From contig NZ_CP013015.1 of NCBI RefSeq assembly GCF_001577525.1, forward strand, positions 1,941,751-2,005,750: a stretch of 64,000 nt of DNA. The letters run 5' to 3'. The stretch is from Candidatus Desulfofervidus auxilii. GTDB taxonomy: Bacteria > Desulfobacterota > Desulfofervidia > Desulfofervidales > Desulfofervidaceae. Of the stretch, positions 16,413 to 24,559 are shown in pieces. Every line of letters begins with the position of its first letter. The first letter of the stretch is position 1. The position numbers and the translations under genes are program-made. The notes beneath the pieces were generated by a model. That model was not told where the DNA came from, did not search any database, and saw nothing but the letters and a program-made list of their open reading frames with translations.

Positions 16413-16846
16413 TATCTCTAGTATCCAATAGCCTCTCCTTTTCTCTTTTTTGCTTCCATCCCATACCCAAGCTAAATAAGGCATTTTGTTAGCATAACTC
16501 TTGCTTATGTCACTTAAATCAACAGCAATTACACTGTCTTTTCTTATTTTTATTCCTGCCTGACGGCAGGCAGGGCCCCATACTTGATAATTTCCTCATT
16601 TAACTGCTCAGAAAAATCCTCTCTGCTTATCTGTCTTGAAAGCCTACATTCTGTCTTAATTAAGGAAATGTCTTCATTTAAAGCACGGGCTATATTTGAA
16701 AGATTCACATCTTTAGCTGCTTGAATTCCATAAATCATCTGATGAATGGACTTCCCCTTGGGCTTTTTAAAACTTCTGCTCACTTTATGACTGAACTTAG
16801 TTATTTGGGCTTTTACCTTAGAAATAAGTTTAATTTCTGAATACAT
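16404..16846 (-). pseudogene. truncated DDE transposase, interrupted by a palindrome
   Basis: The N-terminal part of a DDE-type transposase reads from 16846 (MYSEIKLISKVKAQI, IHQMIYGIQAAKD) until a GC-rich palindrome at 16555-16574 breaks the frame. On the far side another frame continues as IAVDLSDISKSYANKM, then YLAWVWDGSKKEKRRGYW, which is the first catalytic-aspartate region of such enzymes. It then stops, so the rest of the transposase is missing. This is a dead insertion-sequence fragment. The family is probably IS4-like, but I cannot name the element. Confidence 0.75.
16555..16574. repeat. GC-rich palindrome (CCTGCCTG.CGGCAGGCAGG type)
   Basis: A 20-base near-perfect palindrome inserted in the transposase remnant. 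It is one of about fourteen related palindromes in this window. Confidence 0.8.
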
Positions 16847-16866
16847 CCTTTGTCCCCCTTTTGAAG

Positions 16867-16886
16867 TTTCCCCATTTTTAACCCAT
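16867..16886. repeat. 20-bp direct repeat flanking transposase remnant (right copy)
   Basis: Exact second copy of the 20 bases at 16393-16412, immediately upstream of the transposase start. Confidence 0.6.
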
Positions 16887-16915
16887 CACTGCTTCTTAAG
16901 CTAGACAAAAAGACG

Positions 16916-17018
16916 TATTCCACTTATTGAACGCCAAAAATCCTTAATTCATCCCTGCCTGCCTGCCGGCAGGCAGACAGGGATGTTTTTAAAGATTAAC
17001 TTCTAAATTTTGGGGAAT
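16916..17018 (+). repeat. about 100-bp dispersed element with central palindrome, copy 1
   Basis: The segment from TATTCCACTTATTG to GGGGAAT recurs almost base for base in reverse orientation at 39474-39572. A CCTGCCTGCCGGCAGGCAG palindrome (16953-16982) lies in its middle; it differs from copy 2 by one extra four-base palindrome unit. It contains no coding capacity and looks like a miniature mobile or REP-type element. Confidence 0.75.
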
Positions 17019-17036
17019 GTCCAATCTATTTTTCTC

Positions 17037-17065
17037 TTGACATTATCCTTTTCTTTTACTAACCT
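17037..17065 (+). promoter_or_regulatory. possible promoter of the HD/eIF2B-like gene
   Basis: TTGACA at 17037-17042, 17 bases, then TAACCT at 17060-17065. The -35 is perfect and the -10 weak. The GTG start lies only five bases further, which would give a leaderless message. Confidence 0.35.
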
Positions 17066-17070
17066 GCAAG

Positions 17071-19182
17071 GTGCAAGTTAAAATCAGCGGTTTTGCAGAG
17101 GACAAAGTGAGCGAAGAAATAGAATGGGTAGAAGCACCCTACGACGTACCTTTTAAAAATCTCAAAAACAATGTGGGAGAGGTACTGAAACGTTTTGACC
17201 AACAGTTATTTACACTGCATGATGCAAATCATTGTCGCCATGTCGAAAGGATGGTCAAAGCAATTCTGGTGAAGGCAATGGAGAGGACGAATATAGAACT
17301 TAGTCCACTAGAACGTTTTCTGCTCTTCTCAGCAGTGTGGGTGCACGACGTGGGCATGGATGACAAAATAGCCGAGGAATATTTTAAAACTATGATGGGA
17401 GAGGCACTTCTTGATAGAAAGAGGGAGGAGCATCATTACATTTCTGCTTGGTATCTTCTGAAATATTACGAGGAGATTTTTTCCAAACCTACCAAGATTC
17501 TAGACAAGCTGCATTATGATCTTGAAAGATACGTCAGAAGCATAGCGGTGATAATACGGTACCACAGAAAAATTGAGTCTCTCGATACATGTCCCAAGAC
17601 AGATTACATAAAAGGAGAGATTATCAGGCTCCGCCTGCTCAGTGCCATTTTGAGATTGGCTGATACCCTCCATATTGACAGCACACGTGTTGATCCAAAT
17701 CTTTATGCAATGGTCCAGATTGCTGCATTTGATAGGGCTGCCAGGCTACACTGGTTGAAATCGTTCTTTGTTTCCAATGTGCACATAAATCCCGAGACAC
17801 AGACAATTAGTGTCACTCTTGACCTACCTGATCATAATCTCTTTGCCGGTTACGTTGGTAAAAGCAGAAGCCCCACTATGGGAGACATATGGAAGCTGCC
17901 CAAAAAGATTGACGAACAAATAAAGAACCTCGAGTACATAATCAACTCAGACATAAAAGAAGATCTGGTAGCGGTAAACAAAATCTTTACAGATTACAAA
18001 ATGCCTACCTACGTAAGGGTAAAGATACAGAGAAGGGTTGTCCCGGGATTCTCCATAGACGCATATAACGAGTTTGTGAGTCTTTTGAGTGAGTTGGACA
18101 TGCTGTTTTCCCCTTACACCTCGAAGGTCATCAAAAGGGCTCTGGAGTGCCTGAGATCATTTCAGAAACACGACTTTAAGAACCGCATTGAAAATTTCCA
18201 AAGTCAACTCCGGCAAATGCTGGTTTATTTTGATCAGATTCTTGCCAAACGACCGTGCCATCTCGGGTTGCGCAAGATCAGAGATCTCGTCGAACTAGTC
18301 CAGAGAGACCTTAACAGGTGCCTCCCTTCTCATCCCAACCCTGGAGAACTGATAGGATCCTTTCAGGCCAAACTTGGCCAGATTGCCAATTTAATCGAGA
18401 ATTCTATGGATTCCGCCAAAGAAAAGATCGCTGGCAAATGCAAAGAAGTTATAGGCGAGGAAGCTGAAAGCATATTTCTGTTTGGCTACAGTTCGACAGT
18501 ACTGAAGCTGTTAGGGAAAATGGCAGTAAAGGAGCCTCACGCCCGAAACAGACTGAAAATCTTCGTTTTGGAATGCAGCGGAAAAAGAAAATTTACGCAC
18601 AGCAACCTGCTTGAGTACAACGACGGCCTTCGCTATGCGATTGATATCTCAAAGCTGGGATACAAAAAAGTCTTTATCATTCCGGACACAGCCTTTCCAT
18701 CCTTGCTTAACATGGGTGCAACTGCAACAGACATAAGCCAGGTGGTGCGTGAAATTGAACCTCCCGACCCAGGAAGGTCAGTCGTGTTATTCGGGACAAA
18801 CGGAATAGATGAAAACGGCGACTGTGGTCACACCTCAGGACACCTGATGGTATGCATAATAGCCGGGTATTTCAAAGTACCAGTGAAAGTAGTCACGCAT
18901 TCTTTCAAAATCGGCACAATACCGTGGAACTTACAGGCACGTAGAGAAGGCGATTGGCTGACCACCCAGCCCAATTTGGTCGAGGATATGCGGGACAGCG
19001 GTGTTCAGCTGTTCAATCCGAGAGAAGATAAGATTCCGTTCAACCTTGTGAGTGAGATTTATACAGAGAACATTGATATAAGAGGAAGTAAAAGTGAGAA
19101 AAAAAACCAGCTGGCTGAGCTGTTGAAGTTTTCCAGAGAGTCCTTTGAAAAACTGAAGTACTGTCTGCAACAATGCCAGTAG
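17071..19182 (+). CDS. HD-domain phosphohydrolase fused to eIF2B-like (ISOCOT-fold) domain
   Basis: A 703-residue soluble protein. Residues about 30-210 form an HD domain with H50/H54/H57, the H92-D93 pair in WVHDVGMDD, H121/H122, H165 (RYHRK) and D198 (RLADTLHID). This resembles HD domains found in bacterial conflict and stress proteins. Residues about 330-460 are helical. Residues about 464-640 resemble eIF2B-alpha: FLFGYSSTVLKLL, VLECSGKRKFTH, FGTNGIDENGDCGHTSG and VPVKVVTHSFKIG. The MtnA catalytic Cys and Asp are missing there, so the domain likely senses a nucleotide or sugar phosphate. The start is GTG, with an in-frame stop at 17038 and no clear ribosome site. Codon use looks richer in G+C than neighbours, and it sits between decayed transposons, so acquisition by transfer is likely. 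Substrate unknown. Confidence 0.75.
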   Translation: MQVKISGFAEDKVSEEIEWVEAPYDVPFKNLKNNVGEVLKRFDQQLFTLHDANHCRHVERMVKAILVKAMERTNIELSPLERFLLFSAVWVHDVGMDDKIAEEYFKTMMGEALLDRKREEHHYISAWYLLKYYEEIFSKPTKILDKLHYDLERYVRSIAVIIRYHRKIESLDTCPKTDYIKGEIIRLRLLSAILRLADTLHIDSTRVDPNLYAMVQIAAFDRAARLHWLKSFFVSNVHINPETQTISVTLDLPDHNLFAGYVGKSRSPTMGDIWKLPKKIDEQIKNLEYIINSDIKEDLVAVNKIFTDYKMPTYVRVKIQRRVVPGFSIDAYNEFVSLLSELDMLFSPYTSKVIKRALECLRSFQKHDFKNRIENFQSQLRQMLVYFDQILAKRPCHLGLRKIRDLVELVQRDLNRCLPSHPNPGELIGSFQAKLGQIANLIENSMDSAKEKIAGKCKEVIGEEAESIFLFGYSSTVLKLLGKMAVKEPHARNRLKIFVLECSGKRKFTHSNLLEYNDGLRYAIDISKLGYKKVFIIPDTAFPSLLNMGATATDISQVVREIEPPDPGRSVVLFGTNGIDENGDCGHTSGHLMVCIIAGYFKVPVKVVTHSFKIGTIPWNLQARREGDWLTTQPNLVEDMRDSGVQLFNPREDKIPFNLVSEIYTENIDIRGSKSEKKNQLAELLKFSRESFEKLKYCLQQCQ

Positions 19183-19597
19183 TATTTTGAAAAAGCAGTG
19201 CAGAGAGGAGGCCTATTCGGAACCGAATATATGTCAAGAGTGGTTGGCTGAATGTAGGGTACGCCGAGGTAAATTGCGTCAGGGGCCAGCGTTATTACCT
19301 ACCCGTGGGCCATCTTAATTACCCACTTAAGTCTTTTATTATTTTTCTTGAACACCTACTCTTTGTCCCTAATCTTTGGCGTATGCTTTTAAACTCAACT
19401 TTGACACCTAAAAATCAAAATTTGCCTATATTTGGGCATTTTTCACCTGTAATTTCAGACGTACCCACTACATTCTTCCCTATCTCAAGCACCCGTGGAG
19501 GTACAGCTAAACCTGCTGCCCTAACCCTCAAGTAGGCTTTGCCATTTAACTCAGTCCTTACTAAATAGTATTTGTCACTACACTTAAGCTTTACCAC

Positions 19598-19616
19598 CCT
19601 GCCTGCGGCAGGCAGG
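19598..19616. repeat. GC-rich palindrome in IS
   Basis: CCTGCCTGCGGCAGGCAGG inserted near the 3' end of the IS1634-type transposase. Confidence 0.8.
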
Positions 19617-19817
19617 CCTTACGGTTAAAAGGTTTTTTATTACCTGATGGGGGATATATCTGGCTCCATCTCCTTTAACCTTTTTGTAAACTCCCATTCA
19701 AGCAATAAGGCCAAAAAGCATAAAAAGATATGGGCTTTTATCCGCCGAGGTACATAGTGATAAATGGGCTGTATCTCAAAATGGCTCTTTAATTCCCTGA
19801 ATACTCGTTCTATCTTC

Positions 19818-19837
19818 CCTGTCTGCCGACAGGCAGG
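19818..19837. repeat. GC-rich palindrome in IS
   Basis: CCTGTCTGCCGACAGGCAGG. When translated it gives the artefactual LPVGRQG-type peptide that breaks the transposase. Confidence 0.8.
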
Positions 19838-20298
19838 CATAACTTCCTATAGGCCAAGGCTATCTCCTCTGCCTTAAGTTCTGTGTTACTGGTAATTACA
19901 TATTTACCATCGTATTTCTTTTTTGCTTCTACCTTTTTAGGGTTAATCTTGATGCCTTCCCTTTCTACGGTTAGGTATCTTTTATATCCCCTGTTTTTGA
20001 TTAATCCCTTGGGGGCCTCTTTAAGCCGTTGTTTGAGTTTCTCTAAAAGCATTTCTCTATCCAGGGCATCTTTCTCTGCTTCATAAGGATTAAAACAGAT
20101 GATGTATCTTTTTTCGTTGAGTTTTATCTCCTTAATGGATAAATTATCTTTTATTTTCTGGTATCTACCTGCCCTCTTTGATACCTCTTCTCTTACCTCC
20201 TTTAGACTCCTTAATTTTACCCCTAAGATGTATTCCAAACCCTCTTGCTCAAGTAAGGCTATGTTTTCTTTACTCACCATGCCTCTATCACTCACAAA

Positions 20299-20318
20299 CC
20301 TGTCTGCCGACAGGCAGG
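20299..20318. repeat. GC-rich palindrome in IS
   Basis: Same 20-base sequence as at 19818-19837, inserted just before the FVSDRGM catalytic region. Confidence 0.8.
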
Positions 20319-20500
20319 TATGACTTGATTTAAATCAGGCCGTTTATCTTTGGATAATCCCCTTTGCATGAGTTCATTCTCTTCTCCATAGAATTTAATA
20401 GAGGTGGTATCAAAAAACACTAAGTCCACATCGGCATTAAACAGGAATCTTGATAATAAAGGGTATCTTCTATCTCCTTTGCCTTTCTCTCTAAAAAGTC

Positions 20501-20525
20501 CCTGTCTGCCGACAGGCAGGCAGAC
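20501..20525. repeat. GC-rich palindrome in IS
   Basis: Palindrome of the same CCTGTCTGCCGACAGGCAGG type, extended by CAGAC. Confidence 0.8.
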
Positions 20526-20798
20526 TGCGATAAAGGTGATGCAGTTCTATGTCTTGCTCTACTCCGTGAAGATATATCTCTTTTTTTATCCAATCATAAG
20601 TAGAAAGCTTACTTATAGGGTCAATAAGCCTATTTAACACTAAGGCAAAAATAGTTGAACCTAAATCAAACTCACAGTTTGACTCTTTAGCAAATCTCTC
20701 CATAATCCTTTTTAAACCAGTCTTCTCCCACAAACTTTTAAAAACTACCACTGGTCCATACACTTTAGCATATTCTGCCAAAAGGCCCTTTGAGGCAT

Positions 20799-20821
20799 CC
20801 CCGCCTGCCAGGACGGGCAGG
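20799..20821. repeat. GC-rich palindrome in IS
   Basis: A 23-base variant (CCCCGCCTGCC...GGGCAGG) inserted between the fragments KFSEKRAI and SKGLLAEY of the transposase. Confidence 0.8.
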
Positions 20822-20871
20822 TATAATGGCCCTTTTCTCTGAAAATTTAACTAGATTATCAATGATGGTAT

Positions 20872-20892
20872 CCCCGCCTGCCGTCGGGCAGG
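20872..20892. repeat. GC-rich palindrome in IS
   Basis: A variant of the preceding copy (CCCCGCCTGCCGTCGGGCAGG) inserted just upstream of TIIDNLVKF. It introduces the first frameshift of the transposase. Confidence 0.8.
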
Positions 20893-21289
20893 AATGCTCC
20901 TCTGGGTGGAAGAACTGTCCAATCTACCTAGGTTGGCCAGGGTAATCTGTTTTACTCTTTTGCCTTCTCTTTTAGCCGTGCAAAGTAAGAGATATTCTCT
21001 TACCGAACCATTTTTGTTCTTGCATCTTTTTACCCTGAAGAACATGACTTGACGTTGACATAAACATATTTCCTTGTCAGGGCTTTTTTATATTACACGT
21101 GACACTACATTTTCACAAAACGGACATCTCGTTTTTCATTTATGCCCATTTTTACTGCATTTTGTTTTTCGGATATAGCCAAAATAGAGGTTTTGCTGTC
21201 AAAGTTGAGTTAGAAATACTTTTAAGATGTGATTAACTAATTCTTTCACAATTTTATAAAGAGTTAATAATGAAGGGATTAAAAGTCAA

Positions 21290-22510
21290 TTATTTCTCCA
21301 TACTTACTTCCACTTCTTCTACTCCTCTGGGATGAACTTTACGGATGATAAAAGTAAGATTATTATAACGAAATTTTTCTCCTGTTTTCGGGATTCTTCC
21401 TAGATGATACAAAATAAAACCATTTAATGTTTCATAATCTCCTTTAGGTAAATCAAAAGGGAGCATTTCATTAATATCGTCTATTTCCATCCGCGCCTTA
21501 ATGAGATATCTATTTTCCTCCAATTTCTGGAAAAACTCAGGTATTCGTTCATCTTCTCCTAAAATTTCACCAGTGATTTCTTCAACTAAATCTTTAATGG
21601 TAACGATTCCCACTGCCCCACCATATTCATCTACCACTACGGCCAAAGGTTGCTTTTTTTGTTGCATTTCCTTTAAAAGTTGGTGAACTGGTTTTGTTTC
21701 AGGCACAAAAAAAGCAGGTTTAATATATGGTTTAATACTTACCTTTAAATCTGGTAGGTTAATAAGGTCAAGATAGTGAATAATGCCCACAATGTGGTCT
21801 ACTCTCTCTTTGTAGACTGGTAAGCGAGTGTGAAGATATTTATTAAATACCCCAATAGCCTCTTCTAGAGTAGCTTTGTCAGAAATAGATATTACTTCCA
21901 TTAAGGGAATCATAACCCTCTTCACATCAATCTCTGTAAAGGTGAAAAGACGGGATAAGAAATTGCGCTCTTTCCGAGTAAGTTTTATTTCTAACTCATT
22001 TTTTTGAATGAGAAATTTTAGCTCTTCCTTAGTAAAAAAGGCAATTTTTTGGTTTTCTTTTGCTCCTGCGAGTTTGAGAAAAAAATTAGTTAAAGCACTT
22101 AAAACCAATACTAATGGAGCCAGAAGAAAACTTGCAATTTTTAGTCCATAAGCTGACTTGGGAGCAATCAAATTGGCATATTGGCGACAGATGGTCTTAG
22201 GCACTATTTCTCCAAAAATTAGAAAAATAGGAGGTAAACTCACAATAGAGAGGATTTCACCCCAATTGCCTAAGGATTGTATTAGAAAAGAAGTAGTGAG
22301 AGCAGTATTAATAATAACACTTAAATTTGTTCCCAGAAGGGTAATACCAAAAAGAGAAGATGGCTTTTCTAAAAATTTTAGGGCCTTTTTTGCTCCCTTT
22401 GCCCTAAGATATCTTAAATCAGCAGAAACAAGGGCAATCTCAGAGCCTGAAAAGAATCCCTCTAAAAGTAAAAGCGTAAAAAATATAATTAAACTTATTA
22501 TGGGGTTCAT
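21290..22510 (-). CDS. CorC/HlyC-type CBS-domain membrane protein (DUF21)
   Basis: A 406-residue inner-membrane protein of the hemolysin C/CorC-like family. It has an N-terminal DUF21 region with four hydrophobic segments (starting IISLIIFFTLLLLEGFFSG), then a pair of CBS domains (VMIPLMEVISISDKATLEEA and PLAVVVDEYGGAVGIVTIKD). A C-terminal CorC/HlyC transporter-associated domain of about 80 residues follows (DYETLNGFILYHLGRIPKTG). Family members are linked to magnesium or cobalt homeostasis, and CBS pairs usually bind adenine nucleotides. The ATG at 22510 overlaps the stop of the upstream paralog by four bases, so the two are translated together and may form a heterodimer. Confidence 0.92.
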   Translation of the reverse strand: MNPIISLIIFFTLLLLEGFFSGSEIALVSADLRYLRAKGAKKALKFLEKPSSLFGITLLGTNLSVIINTALTTSFLIQSLGNWGEILSIVSLPPIFLIFGEIVPKTICRQYANLIAPKSAYGLKIASFLLAPLVLVLSALTNFFLKLAGAKENQKIAFFTKEELKFLIQKNELEIKLTRKERNFLSRLFTFTEIDVKRVMIPLMEVISISDKATLEEAIGVFNKYLHTRLPVYKERVDHIVGIIHYLDLINLPDLKVSIKPYIKPAFFVPETKPVHQLLKEMQQKKQPLAVVVDEYGGAVGIVTIKDLVEEITGEILGEDERIPEFFQKLEENRYLIKARMEIDDINEMLPFDLPKGDYETLNGFILYHLGRIPKTGEKFRYNNLTFIIRKVHPRGVEEVEVSMEK

Positions 22511-23745
22511 GAATTAAGTTTTTCTACCTCTAGTTCAGTAATTCTTCTTCCTTTAAGGCCCTTTACTGTAAATTTAAAATTAGCAATTTGAACAGAGTCT
22601 CCTTTTTTAGGCAATCGTCCTAAAGCACTCCATATAAGTCCACCTAAAGTATCTTCCTCAGACTCTAAATTTGTTTTAAAGAAAAAGTTAAAATCGCTTA
22701 AAGGGGTTTTGGCTAAAACCCTATACTTGTTAGGGGCTATCTGTCTATACCATTCTTCAGTAACATCATATTCGTCATAAATTTCACCAAAAAGCTCTTC
22801 TAAAAGGTCTTCTGTGGTCACTAATCCCTTTATACTTCCATATTCATCCACTATCATGGCCATAGTAATTTTTTGGCTTTGAAGTTCTGCTAAAAGTGTG
22901 TCTACCTTTTTGGTAGTTGGAACAAAATAAGGAGGAAGGAGTTTTTCACGAAAGTCCTTTAACTTTCCTGTTTTTTCACTACCCAAGAGGTATTTAGTGT
23001 GAAATATACCAATAACATTATCTAAACTACCTTCATAAATAGGAATTCTGGAAAAACGGTGGTAGTTAAGGGCATTTATTACCTCTTGCAAATCTGTATC
23101 AATAGAAAGAGCAAAAATATCAGGCCGTGGAACCATAATTTCAGAGACCGTTTTTTGGCGAAAGCGAAACAGCCTTATAATAAATTCCTTTTCAATGGAT
23201 TTTAACTCTCCTTTTTCATGACCGGTTTCAATGAGGTCTAAGAATTGCTTCTCTAAAAAAACCGGTTTTTTGGGGGGAGGAGGCATGAAGAAAAGCACAG
23301 TATTTATTATATACTTCTTAATAATATTATGGAAAGGAGTGACAATACGGACAAAAAAGTCAATAAAAGGACTAACTCTGATGCAAAAACTAGGTGCTTT
23401 TGCATAGCTAAAGGCCTTGGGAATAATTTCTCCCAAAAGGAGTAAAAGGGGTGTCATAACCAAGATGGCAAGCCATTTCCCATTTTTCCCATAAAGAGTG
23501 AGGGCTACTGAGGTAGCCAAGGCTGATGCCGTAATGTTAACGGTGTCATTCCCAATGAGAATAGAAATAAGTAAATGATTTGGCTGGACAAGTAAAGAGG
23601 CTGCTTTTTTACCTCTTGAAGTTTCCTTGAGTTTTAGAATTTGATACCGGGTAAGGGAAAAAAAGGCAGTTTCTGAACCAGAAAAGATGGCAGAAAATAT
23701 TAATAGAAGAAAAATTAAGCAGATTTTAAAATAAACCAACTCCAT
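22507..23745 (-). CDS. CorC/HlyC-type CBS-domain membrane protein (DUF21), paralog
   Basis: A 412-residue paralog of the next gene with the same order. The DUF21 membrane region opens with FLLLIFSAIFSGSETAFFSL, then come two CBS domains (IMVPRPDIFALSIDTDLQEV and MAMIVDEYGSIKGLVTTEDL) and the C-terminal associated domain (LGGLIWSALGRLPKKGD). The ATG at 23745 fits the family N-terminus. A TTG at 23769 is possible but adds only a short unconserved lead. No clear ribosome site is visible. It probably works with its neighbour in divalent cation efflux or homeostasis. That role is known from the family, not shown here. Confidence 0.92.
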   Translation of the reverse strand: MELVYFKICLIFLLLIFSAIFSGSETAFFSLTRYQILKLKETSRGKKAASLLVQPNHLLISILIGNDTVNITASALATSVALTLYGKNGKWLAILVMTPLLLLLGEIIPKAFSYAKAPSFCIRVSPFIDFFVRIVTPFHNIIKKYIINTVLFFMPPPPKKPVFLEKQFLDLIETGHEKGELKSIEKEFIIRLFRFRQKTVSEIMVPRPDIFALSIDTDLQEVINALNYHRFSRIPIYEGSLDNVIGIFHTKYLLGSEKTGKLKDFREKLLPPYFVPTTKKVDTLLAELQSQKITMAMIVDEYGSIKGLVTTEDLLEELFGEIYDEYDVTEEWYRQIAPNKYRVLAKTPLSDFNFFFKTNLESEEDTLGGLIWSALGRLPKKGDSVQIANFKFTVKGLKGRRITELEVEKLNS

Positions 23746-23867
23746 TATTATTAAATTTAACACACTCAACTATTGACGTCAAAGACCCAAGATTCCTAAT
23801 AGAATAAGCCAAAATATGAGAGGGCATTATGGGCCAGGTGCCATTGGAAATAAAAGGAGATTTTTTA

Positions 23868-24167
23868 CTACCATTCCATTTGGCCAAGAGGACGTGTAAA
23901 TGTATAATTAATAGGTTCTACAATGAGTTTATGAGCAGTGTATTTCACATTTCTTGAGCACAAAGTAAATGGTAATGACAAGACAAAAACGGTAGTTCCA
24001 ACACCAATACTTATTAAACCTGCTGGACGGGCTAATATCATATCAAATATCATTAAATCATTATCTATGTTATTAGATTCTGTGGATTCCCCAGCCGCCA
24101 CTGGCCCAATAATTGAAAATATGAGACATAAAGTAATCAATAAGATTATAGACCTTTTACTTCTCAT
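23868..24167 (-). CDS. small exported membrane protein of unknown function
   Basis: A 99-residue protein with an N-terminal signal peptide (SIILLITLCLIFSIIGPVAAG) and a second hydrophobic stretch (PAGLISIGVGTTVFVLSLPF). It ends in a conserved-looking tail, KLIVEPINYTFTRPLGQMEW. I recognise this pattern from small uncharacterised proteobacterial exported proteins that end in an FTRPLG motif, but no function is known to me. The ATG at 24167 has a GGAGGG ribosome site, so it is a real gene despite its size. It is monocistronic, with about 120 bases to the CBS gene downstream. Confidence 0.75.
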   Translation of the reverse strand: MRSKRSIILLITLCLIFSIIGPVAAGESTESNNIDNDLMIFDMILARPAGLISIGVGTTVFVLSLPFTLCSRNVKYTAHKLIVEPINYTFTRPLGQMEW

Positions 24168-24248
24168 TTTTTATCCCTCCTTGTTTTTGAACCACCATTT
24201 GAGATATAGTATCAAGTTTGAGGTTCACATGTCAAGAAAAATTATTGT

Positions 24249-24522
24249 CCTAAATCCGTGATAACTTTAAAAGAAAACCCGCAAGTGGAGTAACTGACCT
24301 TACGCACATTATAAAAAATCATAAGTAATTTAACAAAAAGAACAAACGTTTAAATATGGTCTAAAAAATCCAAATTTCAAAATCCAAATGCCAAATGGCT
24401 TGATTTGACACCTGTCTGCGTGCGGACACGCACAGGCAGGTTTGAGCTTTGTCATTTGTCATTTTAAGATTTAATGTCCATCATTTGGATCTCCGTTAAA
24501 ATTACTTTGACGAAGTCCTAGG
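24249..24522. other. intergenic cluster of dispersed repeats
   Basis: No gene is seen between 24168 and 24559. The stretch holds four repeated pieces. ATAACTTTAAAAGAAAACCC (24262) recurs at 46681 and, inverted, near 40000. AGTAACTGACCTTACG (near 24290) recurs inverted near 39977. An AT-rich segment (24320-24339 and 24361-24395) recurs inverted at 57401-57454. A GC-rich palindrome lies at 24411-24440. Confidence 0.6.
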
Positions 24523-24551
24523 TTGACACATAATGTATCTTCTGATACAAA
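24523..24551 (+). promoter_or_regulatory. promoter with extended -10 for the DVU0298-type gene
   Basis: TTGACA at 24523-24528, 17 bases, TACAAA at 24546-24551 preceded by TG (extended -10). RNA would start at or next to the ATG at 24560, which implies a leaderless message. Confidence 0.5.
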
Positions 24552-24559
24552 AAATTCCA

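Larger units (their letters stand above)
19415..21045 (-). pseudogene. IS1634-family transposase, broken by six palindrome insertions
   Basis: The fragments joined in order give a full transposase. It begins MFFRVKRCKNKNGSVREY, then TIIDNLVKFSEKRAI, SKGLLAEYAKVYGP, a central DDE region with VFFDTTSIKF and FVSDRGMVSKENIALLEQEG, and the C-terminal RVFRELKSHFEIQPIYHY and RIKAHIFLCFLALLLEWEF. Each break falls at a GC-rich palindrome: 20872-20892, 20799-20821, 20501-20520, 20299-20318, 19818-19837 and 19598-19616. The first two inserts are 23 bases each and so shift the reading frame. Removing the palindromes restores the protein, so the palindromes caused the decay or followed it. Confidence 0.85.
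19392..21211 (-). mobile_element. decayed IS1634-family insertion sequence
   Basis: Perfect 15-bp terminal inverted repeats lie at 19392-19406 (AACTCAACTTTGACA) and 21197-21211 (TGTCAAAGTTGAGTT). Between them, on the minus strand, is a complete but broken IS1634-type transposase. The element is about 1.8 kb, within the usual size range. No convincing target-site duplication was identified. Six GC-rich palindromes have inserted into it. Confidence 0.8.

Noticed and set aside
19305-20637. Several plus-strand frames across the IS1634-type element
   Set aside because: They are shadows of the broken minus-strand transposase and include palindrome-coded peptides.
19598-20892. CRISPR array as an explanation of the repeated palindromes
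   Set aside because: Repeats are irregularly spaced, the sequences between them are transposase coding DNA, and no cas genes are present.
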